This document shows, one piece after another, positions 7,971 to 15,368 of a DNA stretch of 20,293 nt. The translations under genes were made by a program, and so were the position numbers. Under the pieces are notes generated by a model. It was not told the DNA's origin and ran no database searches. It saw nothing but the letters and a program-made list of their open reading frames with translations. How positions within the stretch are numbered: position 1 is the first letter of the stretch; each line of letters begins with the position of its first letter. Origin of the DNA: a virus. Location of the stretch: the IMG/VR virus record IMGVR_UViG_3300045952_000020, positions 1-20,293 of that record. The stretch is one strand, 5' to 3'.

Positions 7971-9599
7971 ATGGCCTTCCTTCCAAAATTTGCTGACAGA
8001 ACCGGCTATCGAGACGCTAATATTTATCAATTTGAGCGTCGTCGAGAAGAACCATATCGAGAAACATCTTCTGTTTCATGGGGACCATCTCCATTACAAC
8101 AGGGATTAAATAGTCGTGGAATGGTGGATAGAGTAGGTCCACAAAAAGCTGGTCCTGACCCTGCAAGTGGAATGAATCCTACTGCTGGATTACTTGGTAT
8201 TCAAAATACTACAGGTTTCTCTCAAGAAGCACCAAATGTAGTATATGATTATCGACCAGAAGAAGCTGCTAAAGATAGAAAATTACAAGCAAGAGAGCTT
8301 GATATTCGTGAAATGGCTGCGCGCGGTCAGCTTGAGAATAATGCAATTCTCAATCAGACTCGAATGATGAACGCATTAAGTGGACAAGAAAGAGCAGCTA
8401 TTCAACGTATACGAGCGGAAAATCCTAACATGGTTTTCCAGCAAACTCCAGAGGGAATCATTGCATTAGACCCAGCTACGGGTGCTGCAATGAATACTGG
8501 AATTGGAACTGGAAAAATGGGGAGGGAAGCTGAAATTAATCTACTTCAGGGTGGAAGAATGGCCCAAATTGGTGCTCAAAATCAGGGCCAAATGAATGTG
8601 CAAGGATTACGTAATACTGGAATGATGGATGTAGCAACTGCTAATAATGCCGCAGCATTAGAACGGCTTGGATACAGTAGAGATACTGCACTCCAATTAG
8701 CAATGCTTAATCAGCAAGGTGCTTTAAATCTTGCTCATTTTAATCAAGGCCAAGCAAATCTGCGGCAGCAATCTCAGCAAGATTATGATAAGAGCAAAAC
8801 AATTTTCCAAGCAGAACAAGGAGTTTATAAAACTCGAAATCAAGCAACTCCTGTAGATAGAGCATGGGAACTTTACAATACTAATCCAGTATTAAGACCA
8901 TTCCTGAAATTCTCAGCAGATGGGAAACATGTTCAAGTAGTGGAACCTGCTGAAAAGGAAGGATGGTTTGGTGGATTACAGGGTCATGACCCCAATACAC
9001 CTACTGGTGAACAATATCGAATGATTCAACAGGGAATGTATGGGGATGAAACACCAAATATGAATTGGCCCGGCGGGGGAGGAAATAGAGGTGGGACACA
9101 ATCTCCTACGTGGATTACTCCTGCTCCTACTTCTGATAATAATCCTCCTGCTATCAACACACCTCCAAGTGGGGCTATTAATCAGTTATCTGTAAAGCCT
9201 GAACAACAGGGATTACCATCAGGATTAGGATTAGGTGGAACTAGTCCTACTGGTGGATTCTTTAATTTAAGAAATCAAAATCAAGGACAAGGATTTAGTG
9301 CTGCACCGGGACAATATAATGCACAGCCCGGACAATATAATGCACCTGTTGGTGGTCAAACTCCGCCACAACAGGGAACTAATCCGCAGCAAAATGAACA
9401 ATTAAAACAGCAAGCATTAGCATTATATCAGCAAAAATATCCCGGTAGAACTCCTACTGAGGAAGACCTTGCATATGTAATGCAACAACTTCAAACTAAG
9501 CAGAGCACAGCTACTCCGGGTCAATTAAGTGCTGGCACAGTTATGGGTGCTCCCGCTGGAACTTTAAGTGGACCTAGTGCTGGAACTGTGAGGAGATAA
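7971..9599 (+). CDS. Gln/Asn-rich internal/ejection-type virion protein (542 aa)
   Basis: 542 residues. A charged N-terminus rich in Arg and Glu (20-33) is followed by a long helical, coiled-coil-like region (about 95-290) with many Gln, Asn, Ala and Met residues. A low-complexity Pro/Gly/Gln tail follows (about 365-542). The tail contains two adjacent PGQYNA units (446-458) and two SAGTV units (520-524, 536-540). No enzymatic motif is seen. Like the preceding gene, it resembles proteins stored in the capsid and expelled into the cell during DNA entry. The stop overlaps the start of the 1008-residue gene (TAATG). Function is inferred. Confidence 0.5.
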   Translation: MAFLPKFADRTGYRDANIYQFERRREEPYRETSSVSWGPSPLQQGLNSRGMVDRVGPQKAGPDPASGMNPTAGLLGIQNTTGFSQEAPNVVYDYRPEEAAKDRKLQARELDIREMAARGQLENNAILNQTRMMNALSGQERAAIQRIRAENPNMVFQQTPEGIIALDPATGAAMNTGIGTGKMGREAEINLLQGGRMAQIGAQNQGQMNVQGLRNTGMMDVATANNAAALERLGYSRDTALQLAMLNQQGALNLAHFNQGQANLRQQSQQDYDKSKTIFQAEQGVYKTRNQATPVDRAWELYNTNPVLRPFLKFSADGKHVQVVEPAEKEGWFGGLQGHDPNTPTGEQYRMIQQGMYGDETPNMNWPGGGGNRGGTQSPTWITPAPTSDNNPPAINTPPSGAINQLSVKPEQQGLPSGLGLGGTSPTGGFFNLRNQNQGQGFSAAPGQYNAQPGQYNAPVGGQTPPQQGTNPQQNEQLKQQALALYQQKYPGRTPTEEDLAYVMQQLQTKQSTATPGQLSAGTVMGAPAGTLSGPSAGTVRR

Positions 9600-12500
9600 T
9601 GTATCCTCCGTATAACAGACAACAAGAACTGGATGAATTCGGTGGAATTGATTGGTCAGGATTACCAAGTGACCAACAAAATATTCCTTCGTTTCCACAG
9701 TTTCCAGAGCCATATCCAGAACCGACAACGGATATGGATATTGATTGGTCTGGATTACCTAGTGAACAAATTCAAATAACTCCACAACAAGCACAACCGG
9801 GACCACCACCGCAAGAAGAATTTTTTCCAACTAGATTTAATAGTGAACCTACTGTAACTGATACGGCTCCGAATTGGTTACAAAAGTTTCGCACTCCATT
9901 AACAGACATTGGCAGGAGAGTTGCTTCGCGCGTTGAAGCTGCACCTAATCCTCATGCTGAATATCAGGATGAGGAAGGTAGAGCTATGGCTGAAATGGGG
10001 AAAGGTGCAATTGGTCTTTTAGGACATGGATTTGATGAAGCTACAGCGGCTATCAATATCCTTCCAATGGCTTTATTCGGAGCAGCTAATGCTCTTAAAT
10101 CTCCAGTATTAAATCTCTTAGGTAGAGCAGCTAGTATTCCTACTGCTGTATCTGGAATTGAGCATATAGCTAGTGGTAAGAACTGGCTAGATAAAGTAAT
10201 GGGCGTAGCTGAAACTGTAGGTGGTGCATTAGGAGCTAAGACAAAATTAAATCTTACACCGAAGCCAAATGTAGCACAGCAAGCTGAAGAAATTATTGCA
10301 TCTGCCCCAAGAATTCCTGAGACTAATTTACCGCAAAGTCAAAAGGAAGCTATTGCTGAAGCTCTGTTCATGTCCGATGAGGAATATGACCAGATGTATA
10401 ATAAGTTAACGGAATATCAGAATAGAATGCGCGCTGGAACTCTTAGCGCATCAGAAATTGAAGAAGCCAAGCGAATTAATAAAATAGTTCGCGCGCATCC
10501 TAATTTTGGTAGGCCAATTCCTACACCAGAATTACCTGATATTCCAATTCCTGCATCAGAAATTCCACCTGAAGGTGTGCCTACTGCATCTGGTTTACCT
10601 TTGATGCCAGAGGAACCATTAGCACAATCAATTTCTATTCCACATCCGAATAGGCCAAATTTTCCGGATTATTCTCCTAAGACGGAAATGATGGCACGTC
10701 AATTCTTAAATGCAGTAGGAGTTAAACTTAAGGGCAATCCTTCAAATAAACAGATAATTGATGCTGCCCGATATGCAGCAGAACAAAAATATCCAAGCAC
10801 TAAAAAAGCAGTAGAAATGGGAACTGGTGGGTATATTCCGGGTTCTAAAACTCCGGAACAAGTTCCGTTTGGCAGGCAACAGCAACCAGTATCTGAAGGA
10901 TTTACTGCGCAACAGCAAGATATGTTTGCGCGTCAGCCTACTGGTGAAATTCCACCTAGCGGACCATTAACTCCTAGGGGAACTGGTCCTGATGATTTAA
11001 CTATTCCACCGGGAATGAATCGTGCTCAACCTAGTCCTGTAGCTCAGGCTGTAGATGCTCACTATGGGGAATTATTTGGAGATATTGAACGTAAATTAGA
11101 TGCGAATGGTAAACCAATTGAACGTCCTAAGATGATGGAAGTTGGGAAAGGTGAGTTTGTTAACTCAGACTACCCCGATTTTATTCTTGATTCTGATGGT
11201 AATGTTCTTCGCACAGTTTCTGGTTTACCTATCAATACACCTGAAGTTGTGAAAAGAAGTTTATGGAAAACTGCCGCTAATACTCCACGTGCAATTCAAG
11301 CATCTATGGATTTATCTTTCCCATTAAGACAGGGAATTGGATTGATTCATAAACCTGCTTGGTGGAAAGCATGGGGAGGAATGGTAAAATCCTTTGGTTC
11401 TGATAAAGCATTCAAAGGAGTAATGGATTCTATTATGGATAGGGCTAACTATAAGCCCAATATTCGATATCAAAAATTCAATCCAACTAGTAAGAAAATG
11501 GAACCCACTTCATTCGCGGAGTGGTCTGGATTAGCTATTACTGATATGACTAATGCCGCTGAAATGGAACATATGCGGTCATTAGCTGAAAGCTGGCCCG
11601 GAGTTAAGCATAGCAATAGAGCATATACTGCATTTGCTAATAAACTCCGAGCAGATGTATTTGATGATTTGGTAAATCAGTTTACCAAGGCAGGAATGGA
11701 CCCTAGAAATAACAGGGAATTAGCAAAAGAACTTGCGGAGTTTGTAAATACAGCTTCAGGTAGGGGTTCTATTGAAAAATTAGAAAAGCATATGGATGCT
11801 CTTAGCACGGGCTTCTTTAGTCCTAGATTGCAGATTGCGCGTGCTAAGATGGGATTAAGAGGAGCTTCAGGAATAGCTCATGGAGCTATGGATTTAGGTA
11901 GGATTGCAAAGAATGATGGGTTCAGCGCATTAGCTGACCCTAAAACTTATGCAATGATGAAGCCAGATGTAAGACGAGAATATATGAAATCCATGTTGGC
12001 ATTAGCCGGTGCATGGGGAAGTATGACTACGTTCGCTTCCATGTTACCGGGAGTATCTACGTCATTAGATACAACTAATCCTGACTTTGGAAAGATTAAG
12101 ATAGGAGATACAAGGATTGATTTAGGTGGGGGATTCCAGCAGTTCCTTGTCTTTGCTATGAAGTCTTTAAGACAGAGAGCTACTCGCACTAGTGAGCCGG
12201 ATAATCCGAGATATTTTGATGATGCTTCAAGTGCATATGACCCAACGTGGGGAAAAGAAATTGGAAACTTTGCTTATAGCAAGGCTTCTCCATTAGGTAG
12301 GCTTGCTGTTGATTTGGCTATGAGAACTCAAGGAAGGCCATTTGATACAGCAGATGAACTTGCTAGATTGGGAACACCAATCATTGCTCAAGATTTATTT
12401 GAAGTTCTGATGAATGAAGGAATAGACCCAGAAATGCTTGGTGCGATTCCTGAATTTATTGGAGCAGGTGTGCAAACTTATGGCGGAAAGAAACAACTCT

Positions 12501-12625
12501 TTGATGAGGGTAGTCAATATGATAGGCGAATGCTAGGTCCAAACCTTGGTCAGAACCTAGCATGGCCCCGTAAACGCGGAATGTTCGAGGGAGGAACATT
12601 CAGTAGTGGTCCGTTTGGACGTTAG
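9599..12625 (+). CDS. Large late protein with LPD38-like region, probable ejected protein
   Basis: 1008 residues. The N-terminus has two copies of DWSGLPS[DE]Q (18-26 and 49-57) in a Pro-rich disordered stretch. A hydrophobic Ala/Gly-rich segment lies at about 136-213, and another Pro-rich linker at about 300-360 and 410-480. The central region 565-755 carries DLSFPLRQG, SNRAYTAFANKLRADVFD, FVNTASGRGS and GFFSPRLQIAR. This series I recognise from the large polyvalent protein-associated domain LPD38 of phage and mobile-element giant proteins. A further hydrophobic stretch (about 796-818) and an amphipathic C-terminus follow. LPD38 has no defined activity that I know of; such proteins are thought to enter the host with the DNA. 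Its stop interlocks with a convergent gene. Confidence 0.6.
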   Translation: MYPPYNRQQELDEFGGIDWSGLPSDQQNIPSFPQFPEPYPEPTTDMDIDWSGLPSEQIQITPQQAQPGPPPQEEFFPTRFNSEPTVTDTAPNWLQKFRTPLTDIGRRVASRVEAAPNPHAEYQDEEGRAMAEMGKGAIGLLGHGFDEATAAINILPMALFGAANALKSPVLNLLGRAASIPTAVSGIEHIASGKNWLDKVMGVAETVGGALGAKTKLNLTPKPNVAQQAEEIIASAPRIPETNLPQSQKEAIAEALFMSDEEYDQMYNKLTEYQNRMRAGTLSASEIEEAKRINKIVRAHPNFGRPIPTPELPDIPIPASEIPPEGVPTASGLPLMPEEPLAQSISIPHPNRPNFPDYSPKTEMMARQFLNAVGVKLKGNPSNKQIIDAARYAAEQKYPSTKKAVEMGTGGYIPGSKTPEQVPFGRQQQPVSEGFTAQQQDMFARQPTGEIPPSGPLTPRGTGPDDLTIPPGMNRAQPSPVAQAVDAHYGELFGDIERKLDANGKPIERPKMMEVGKGEFVNSDYPDFILDSDGNVLRTVSGLPINTPEVVKRSLWKTAANTPRAIQASMDLSFPLRQGIGLIHKPAWWKAWGGMVKSFGSDKAFKGVMDSIMDRANYKPNIRYQKFNPTSKKMEPTSFAEWSGLAITDMTNAAEMEHMRSLAESWPGVKHSNRAYTAFANKLRADVFDDLVNQFTKAGMDPRNNRELAKELAEFVNTASGRGSIEKLEKHMDALSTGFFSPRLQIARAKMGLRGASGIAHGAMDLGRIAKNDGFSALADPKTYAMMKPDVRREYMKSMLALAGAWGSMTTFASMLPGVSTSLDTTNPDFGKIKIGDTRIDLGGGFQQFLVFAMKSLRQRATRTSEPDNPRYFDDASSAYDPTWGKEIGNFAYSKASPLGRLAVDLAMRTQGRPFDTADELARLGTPIIAQDLFEVLMNEGIDPEMLGAIPEFIGAGVQTYGGKKQLFDEGSQYDRRMLGPNLGQNLAWPRKRGMFEGGTFSSGPFGR

Positions 12626-12846
12626 AAATACCACATCAATAGTTGACTAGCAACTAGACTAGAAAGCAATCCCGTAAGAACTGCCTTTGGGGTTAATTGT
12701 TTCCAAGCTATATGGTAAGCAATTAACCCCATTGGAACAAATCCAAGTAAGGCTAACCACCATAGACCGTCATAGCTTACGACAATCTGTAATGCTCCAA
12801 TAATCCAAAAAGACAGGAAAATCAGAGCCAGTTGGATTATGGACAT
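12622..12846 (-). CDS. Small three-helix membrane protein, holin candidate
   Basis: 74 residues, almost entirely hydrophobic: three likely membrane helices at about 3-23, 28-46 and 55-73, with a short polar link (WKQLTPK) before the last. Size and topology fit a class I holin-like protein, which would open the inner membrane at lysis, but no signature confirms this and other small membrane functions are possible. ATG at 12846 lies inside the end of the upstream exported-protein gene, with AAGGAGAG as ribosome binding site. It is the last gene of the - strand module. Its TAA stop interlocks with the TAG of the convergent late gene. A strong DNA hairpin lies in codons 39-53. Confidence 0.5.
   Translation of the reverse strand: MSIIQLALIFLSFWIIGALQIVVSYDGLWWLALLGFVPMGLIAYHIAWKQLTPKAVLTGLLSSLVASQLLMWYF
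12689..12730. repeat. Long hairpin inside the membrane-protein gene
   Basis: An 11-base perfect inverted repeat (GGGGTTAATTG at 12689-12699 and CAATTAACCCC at 12720-12730) is extended inward by TTT/AAG (one T-G wobble) and CCA/TGG with one bulged T at 12716. This leaves a 7-base loop, AGCTATA. It lies about 65 bases past the convergent stop codons as seen from the + strand. No T-tract follows on either strand, so it is not a classical intrinsic terminator. It could slow or end transcription from either side, or protect mRNA ends. Confidence 0.6.
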
Positions 12847-13379
12847 TGGAGTTCTCTCCTTCTAGTTACTTCTCTATCTACGCCCCAATACCACGCGCCC
12901 CATGTTTGGCCCATTAAACCAAACATAGCAGCAACCCAAGGATTGATAGGGCTAGCTACAATACCTGCTGTAGTCCAAGCCCATGAACCCCACCAAACTC
13001 TATCTGCAAGAGCTTGGTGATTTTGTATTTGAGCCATTGTATAACAGGCTTCTTGGTAAGTGCTCCAAGGTGAACATTCTTCGTGGTAATTACCATCTTC
13101 ATCATACCATCCGAAGTAATGGCTACACACCATTGGATTGGAGTCTACGCTAATATCCCAAAAAGAGTTTAGACCCGCCCTAAGGTCTATACCCTCATCT
13201 TGCATAATCATTAACGCATGTCTCGCAGCGGCAGATTGGTTTGGATTATCTTTCCAAACTTCATTGTCGATGCGATTCATAGCGTAGTAGAATTTGTATA
13301 GCCCATTCATACTAAAATCTTGGGCTTCCGCTTGCAGGGGTAATGCTACCAGAAACAGAAGCACAAGCATCTTTTTCAT
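12837..13379 (-). CDS. Exported Trp/Cys-containing protein of unknown function
   Basis: 180 residues with a clear Sec signal peptide: MKK, a Leu/Val-rich core, then a signal peptidase I type site AEA before Gln20. The mature part has four cysteines (85, 102, 112, 179), an acidic middle segment (YDEDGNYHEE) and a Trp- and Ala-rich hydrophobic region (about 128-165) that could insert into or lie on a membrane, ending with a basic RRR. I do not recognise a family. Directly upstream of a small membrane protein at the end of the module, it could belong to lysis (spanin-like or regulator) or superinfection exclusion; both are guesses. Strong ribosome binding site AAAAGGAG 8 bases before ATG. Overlaps the next start by 10 bases. 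Confidence 0.55.
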   Translation of the reverse strand: MKKMLVLLFLVALPLQAEAQDFSMNGLYKFYYAMNRIDNEVWKDNPNQSAAARHALMIMQDEGIDLRAGLNSFWDISVDSNPMVCSHYFGWYDEDGNYHEECSPWSTYQEACYTMAQIQNHQALADRVWWGSWAWTTAGIVASPINPWVAAMFGLMGQTWGAWYWGVDREVTRRRELQCP

Positions 13380-13392
13380 TGTTTTTCTCCTT

Positions 13393-13773
13393 TTACCAAC
13401 GTGGTATTCTAGGTCTGAATTGAGGTTCTTCAGAGCGTTGAATATCTCTATATCGAATTGGAACTTCTCTAGAAATTCCTAAATATTCACTCCTTCCTGG
13501 GGAGCAATCATTTAAAAATTCATAGAAATAGAGACGCCTTGCCTCATTTTCTAGTTCTCTCAAATATGCTTCCTGTGCAGTGGCTGGTTTCCATAGCACA
13601 GTAGTCCAGTCTTTGATATTACCCCAATCAAGTGCTGGTTTAGCTGGAGCATTAGAAGGAACAAAAATTCTATCCCTTCTATTAGGAACCCAGAGTTTTC
13701 TTTCGGGGTCTAATTCTACTTCCAATCCAAATGGTGATGGAAATGAAGTCGCGCGCTGTCTAGTCATCCTCAT
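13393..13773 (-). CDS. Hypothetical basic protein (126 aa)
   Basis: The frame is open to 13836, but that start would overlap the zinc-ribbon gene by 77 bases. I choose ATG at 13773, which has AAAGG seven bases upstream and only a 14-base overlap with the upstream stop; ATG at 13767 is an alternative. The product is rich in Arg, Pro and aromatic residues, with a helical AQEAYLRELENEARRLYFY segment in the middle and an Arg/Pro-rich C-terminus ending RPRIPRW. There is one cysteine and no membrane span. I do not recognise the family. It is followed after 13 bases by the exported-protein gene, so it is part of the same transcript. Confidence 0.5.
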   Translation of the reverse strand: MRMTRQRATSFPSPFGLEVELDPERKLWVPNRRDRIFVPSNAPAKPALDWGNIKDWTTVLWKPATAQEAYLRELENEARRLYFYEFLNDCSPGRSEYLGISREVPIRYRDIQRSEEPQFRPRIPRW

Positions 13774-13915
13774 TTTCTGACCTTTCATCTGTGTCGATGA
13801 TTGAAGATTTTCCGCAGGTATTGCAGAAAATTTCAATCTTAGTCCGCAACTTTCCGACTATCTCAATCGCGCTTTCTCTGTCTTCTCCACACTTGGGACA
13901 CTTAAGAGGTTCCAT
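13760..13915 (-). CDS. Small zinc-ribbon protein (51 aa)
   Basis: I choose ATG at 13915 because it gives the TAATG overlap with the upstream ATPase stop and a GGGGAG ribosome binding site 8 bases before it; a longer frame to 13978 lies inside the ATPase gene. The product begins MEPLKCPKCGED and has a second pair CNTC, so cysteines 6, 9, 31 and 34 form a two-knuckle zinc ribbon. The C-terminus is acidic (DTDERSENEDD). Small zinc ribbons in phages often bind nucleic acid or RNA polymerase, but the target here is unknown. Confidence 0.6.
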   Translation of the reverse strand: MEPLKCPKCGEDRESAIEIVGKLRTKIEIFCNTCGKSSIIDTDERSENEDD

Positions 13916-15183
13916 TATTGTCTCCCCGAAAAGAACTTCTGCATTTCTAATACAGTGGTGGGGGTCATTGTTAACCAAACCTCATGACCTATAGCTTCAA
14001 TCGTGACATATTTATTCTCCACAAATGATGCTATGCATTCGTCCCACTCTTTGACATTGCCCTGTATCCAGAATTTTTTGTGAAGCTGTGTGCGAGAAAT
14101 CTTATGTCCGTCGGTTATTAGTAGCTCGTTAATCAGAAGAATCTTTCGTTCCGCATTGGTGCCTTCTATCTCTGTTCTTCCGAATGTAACCTTCCGAACA
14201 TTACCCACTAACGCTTCACATATTTCGATAGCTTGAATCATTGCCTGTTCTGAGATTTCAAGCTCTGCTCTTTCTGCTAATGAAAGTAACATTGCTACTT
14301 TCAATACAGAAGAACCAAATCTGTTTAGTGTCCCAGTAGGGTCACGCACTTTCTTTCTGAAAGCTGCAAACTCTCTATACCATGCTTCGTATACTCCACC
14401 TGCTTGGGTGAAATATTCGACGCTATTGTTATAGGGATTTTTTATTTCTATCTTGTGATAATCGGTTTCTTCCTTACTCCCTAACGTAACGAATCCGCCT
14501 TTAAGCTCTGATAGTTTCTTTAGATAGGCTGTAAGTTCTTCTACATTTGGAACAACTGTAGGTGGAACTAAAAGAGAATTGACGCGATTCTCCTCTTTCT
14601 CATGAATGATAAAAGTGCGTGCAAAATAACCACCGTTGATATCCTTTCGTGTAAAGAAATCATTTGAATGGCTTTCATTTGTAGCTGTAAGCATTGTTAT
14701 TGTTGGGTCTTTTAAATCAAAGACTTCCATCTTTAACAATGACTTCCATTGGTCTGCGTTATAGTTCCTATCATACAGGTCCGTCAAGATTGTAGTTGCT
14801 ACTTTATCTTCTACTATACTTGATGATAATTCCGAGGAACATATAAACGCTGTAGCTTTCCGATTAACAGGTTGACCTGGTTTACTTTCTGATAGGGACA
14901 TCTCTTTTAAGATGCCCTGTATACTACTCCGTCCAGAAATGACCTTTGTATTGCCAACTTTCTGAACTAGTTTCTTTGCAAGATTAACTGGTGGTCCTTT
15001 TTTCATACCCGAATCTGCGTGAAACATCACGTAGACATTCGGATACATATTGAACATGTGTTGATTTAAGTAGACATTATCTTTAACAACGGCAGATATA
15101 GATGCAATAGCAGCCCACCGCCAAAAATTCAATGGGGGTTCAAACTCTTTATGTTGGTCTACTACTTGCTCTATGAAGTTCAT
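13915..15183 (-). CDS. DUF3987-like replication ATPase/helicase with a degenerate P-loop
   Basis: 422 residues. The N-terminus FWRWAAIASISAVVKDNVYL leads to YPNVYVMFHADSGMKKGPP (47-65). This is the layout of DUF3987-type phage/plasmid ATPases, where the motif is usually GxSGxxKS. Here K62 is the likely P-loop lysine but Gly63 takes the Ser/Thr place. Other conserved-looking points are SSELSS with E118 (Walker B position), LTATN with N169 (sensor 1) and GGYFARTF with R189 (arginine finger). The C-terminal 130 residues are helical and may be a winged-helix region (TQLHKKF). Such proteins are thought to act as replicative helicases or helicase-primases. It sits downstream of the polymerase, overlaps the 62-residue gene by ATGA and the zinc ribbon by TAATG. 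Assignment is by motif inspection. Confidence 0.6.
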   Translation of the reverse strand: MNFIEQVVDQHKEFEPPLNFWRWAAIASISAVVKDNVYLNQHMFNMYPNVYVMFHADSGMKKGPPVNLAKKLVQKVGNTKVISGRSSIQGILKEMSLSESKPGQPVNRKATAFICSSELSSSIVEDKVATTILTDLYDRNYNADQWKSLLKMEVFDLKDPTITMLTATNESHSNDFFTRKDINGGYFARTFIIHEKEENRVNSLLVPPTVVPNVEELTAYLKKLSELKGGFVTLGSKEETDYHKIEIKNPYNNSVEYFTQAGGVYEAWYREFAAFRKKVRDPTGTLNRFGSSVLKVAMLLSLAERAELEISEQAMIQAIEICEALVGNVRKVTFGRTEIEGTNAERKILLINELLITDGHKISRTQLHKKFWIQGNVKEWDECIASFVENKYVTIEAIGHEVWLTMTPTTVLEMQKFFSGRQ

Positions 15184-15368
15184 GAGTCTTTCCGATACTC
15201 ACCCGCTTCTAATGCCAACTTAATGAGAGCAGTTCTGATTTCTAATTTACACTGTTCTATATGTTCTTCCGGGGTTTCCTGCAATGTGGAATGAGTTATC
15301 AAATCATTAGTTATTACTAACGCAGAGAATCTCAATCCACAGGATTCTACATGGACATCTATAGTCAT
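15180..15368 (-). CDS. Hypothetical small protein (62 aa)
   Basis: 62 residues, with strands in the first half (MTIDVHVESCGLRFSALVIT) and a helix in the second (PEEHIEQCKLEIRTALIKLALEAGEY). Two cysteines are present but not in a metal-binding spacing. No family is recognised. The start overlaps the polymerase stop (TAATG), with GAGG seven bases upstream, and the stop overlaps the DUF3987-like ATPase start (ATGA). This tight coupling at both ends supports a real gene made in step with the two replication enzymes, perhaps as an accessory factor. Confidence 0.5.
   Translation of the reverse strand: MTIDVHVESCGLRFSALVITNDLITHSTLQETPEEHIEQCKLEIRTALIKLALEAGEYRKDS

Noticed and set aside
13916-13978. 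Longer start for the zinc-ribbon gene (ATG at 13978)
   Set aside because: It would overlap the ATPase gene by 64 bases, and ATG 13915 has a good ribosome binding site and the TAATG junction used throughout this genome.
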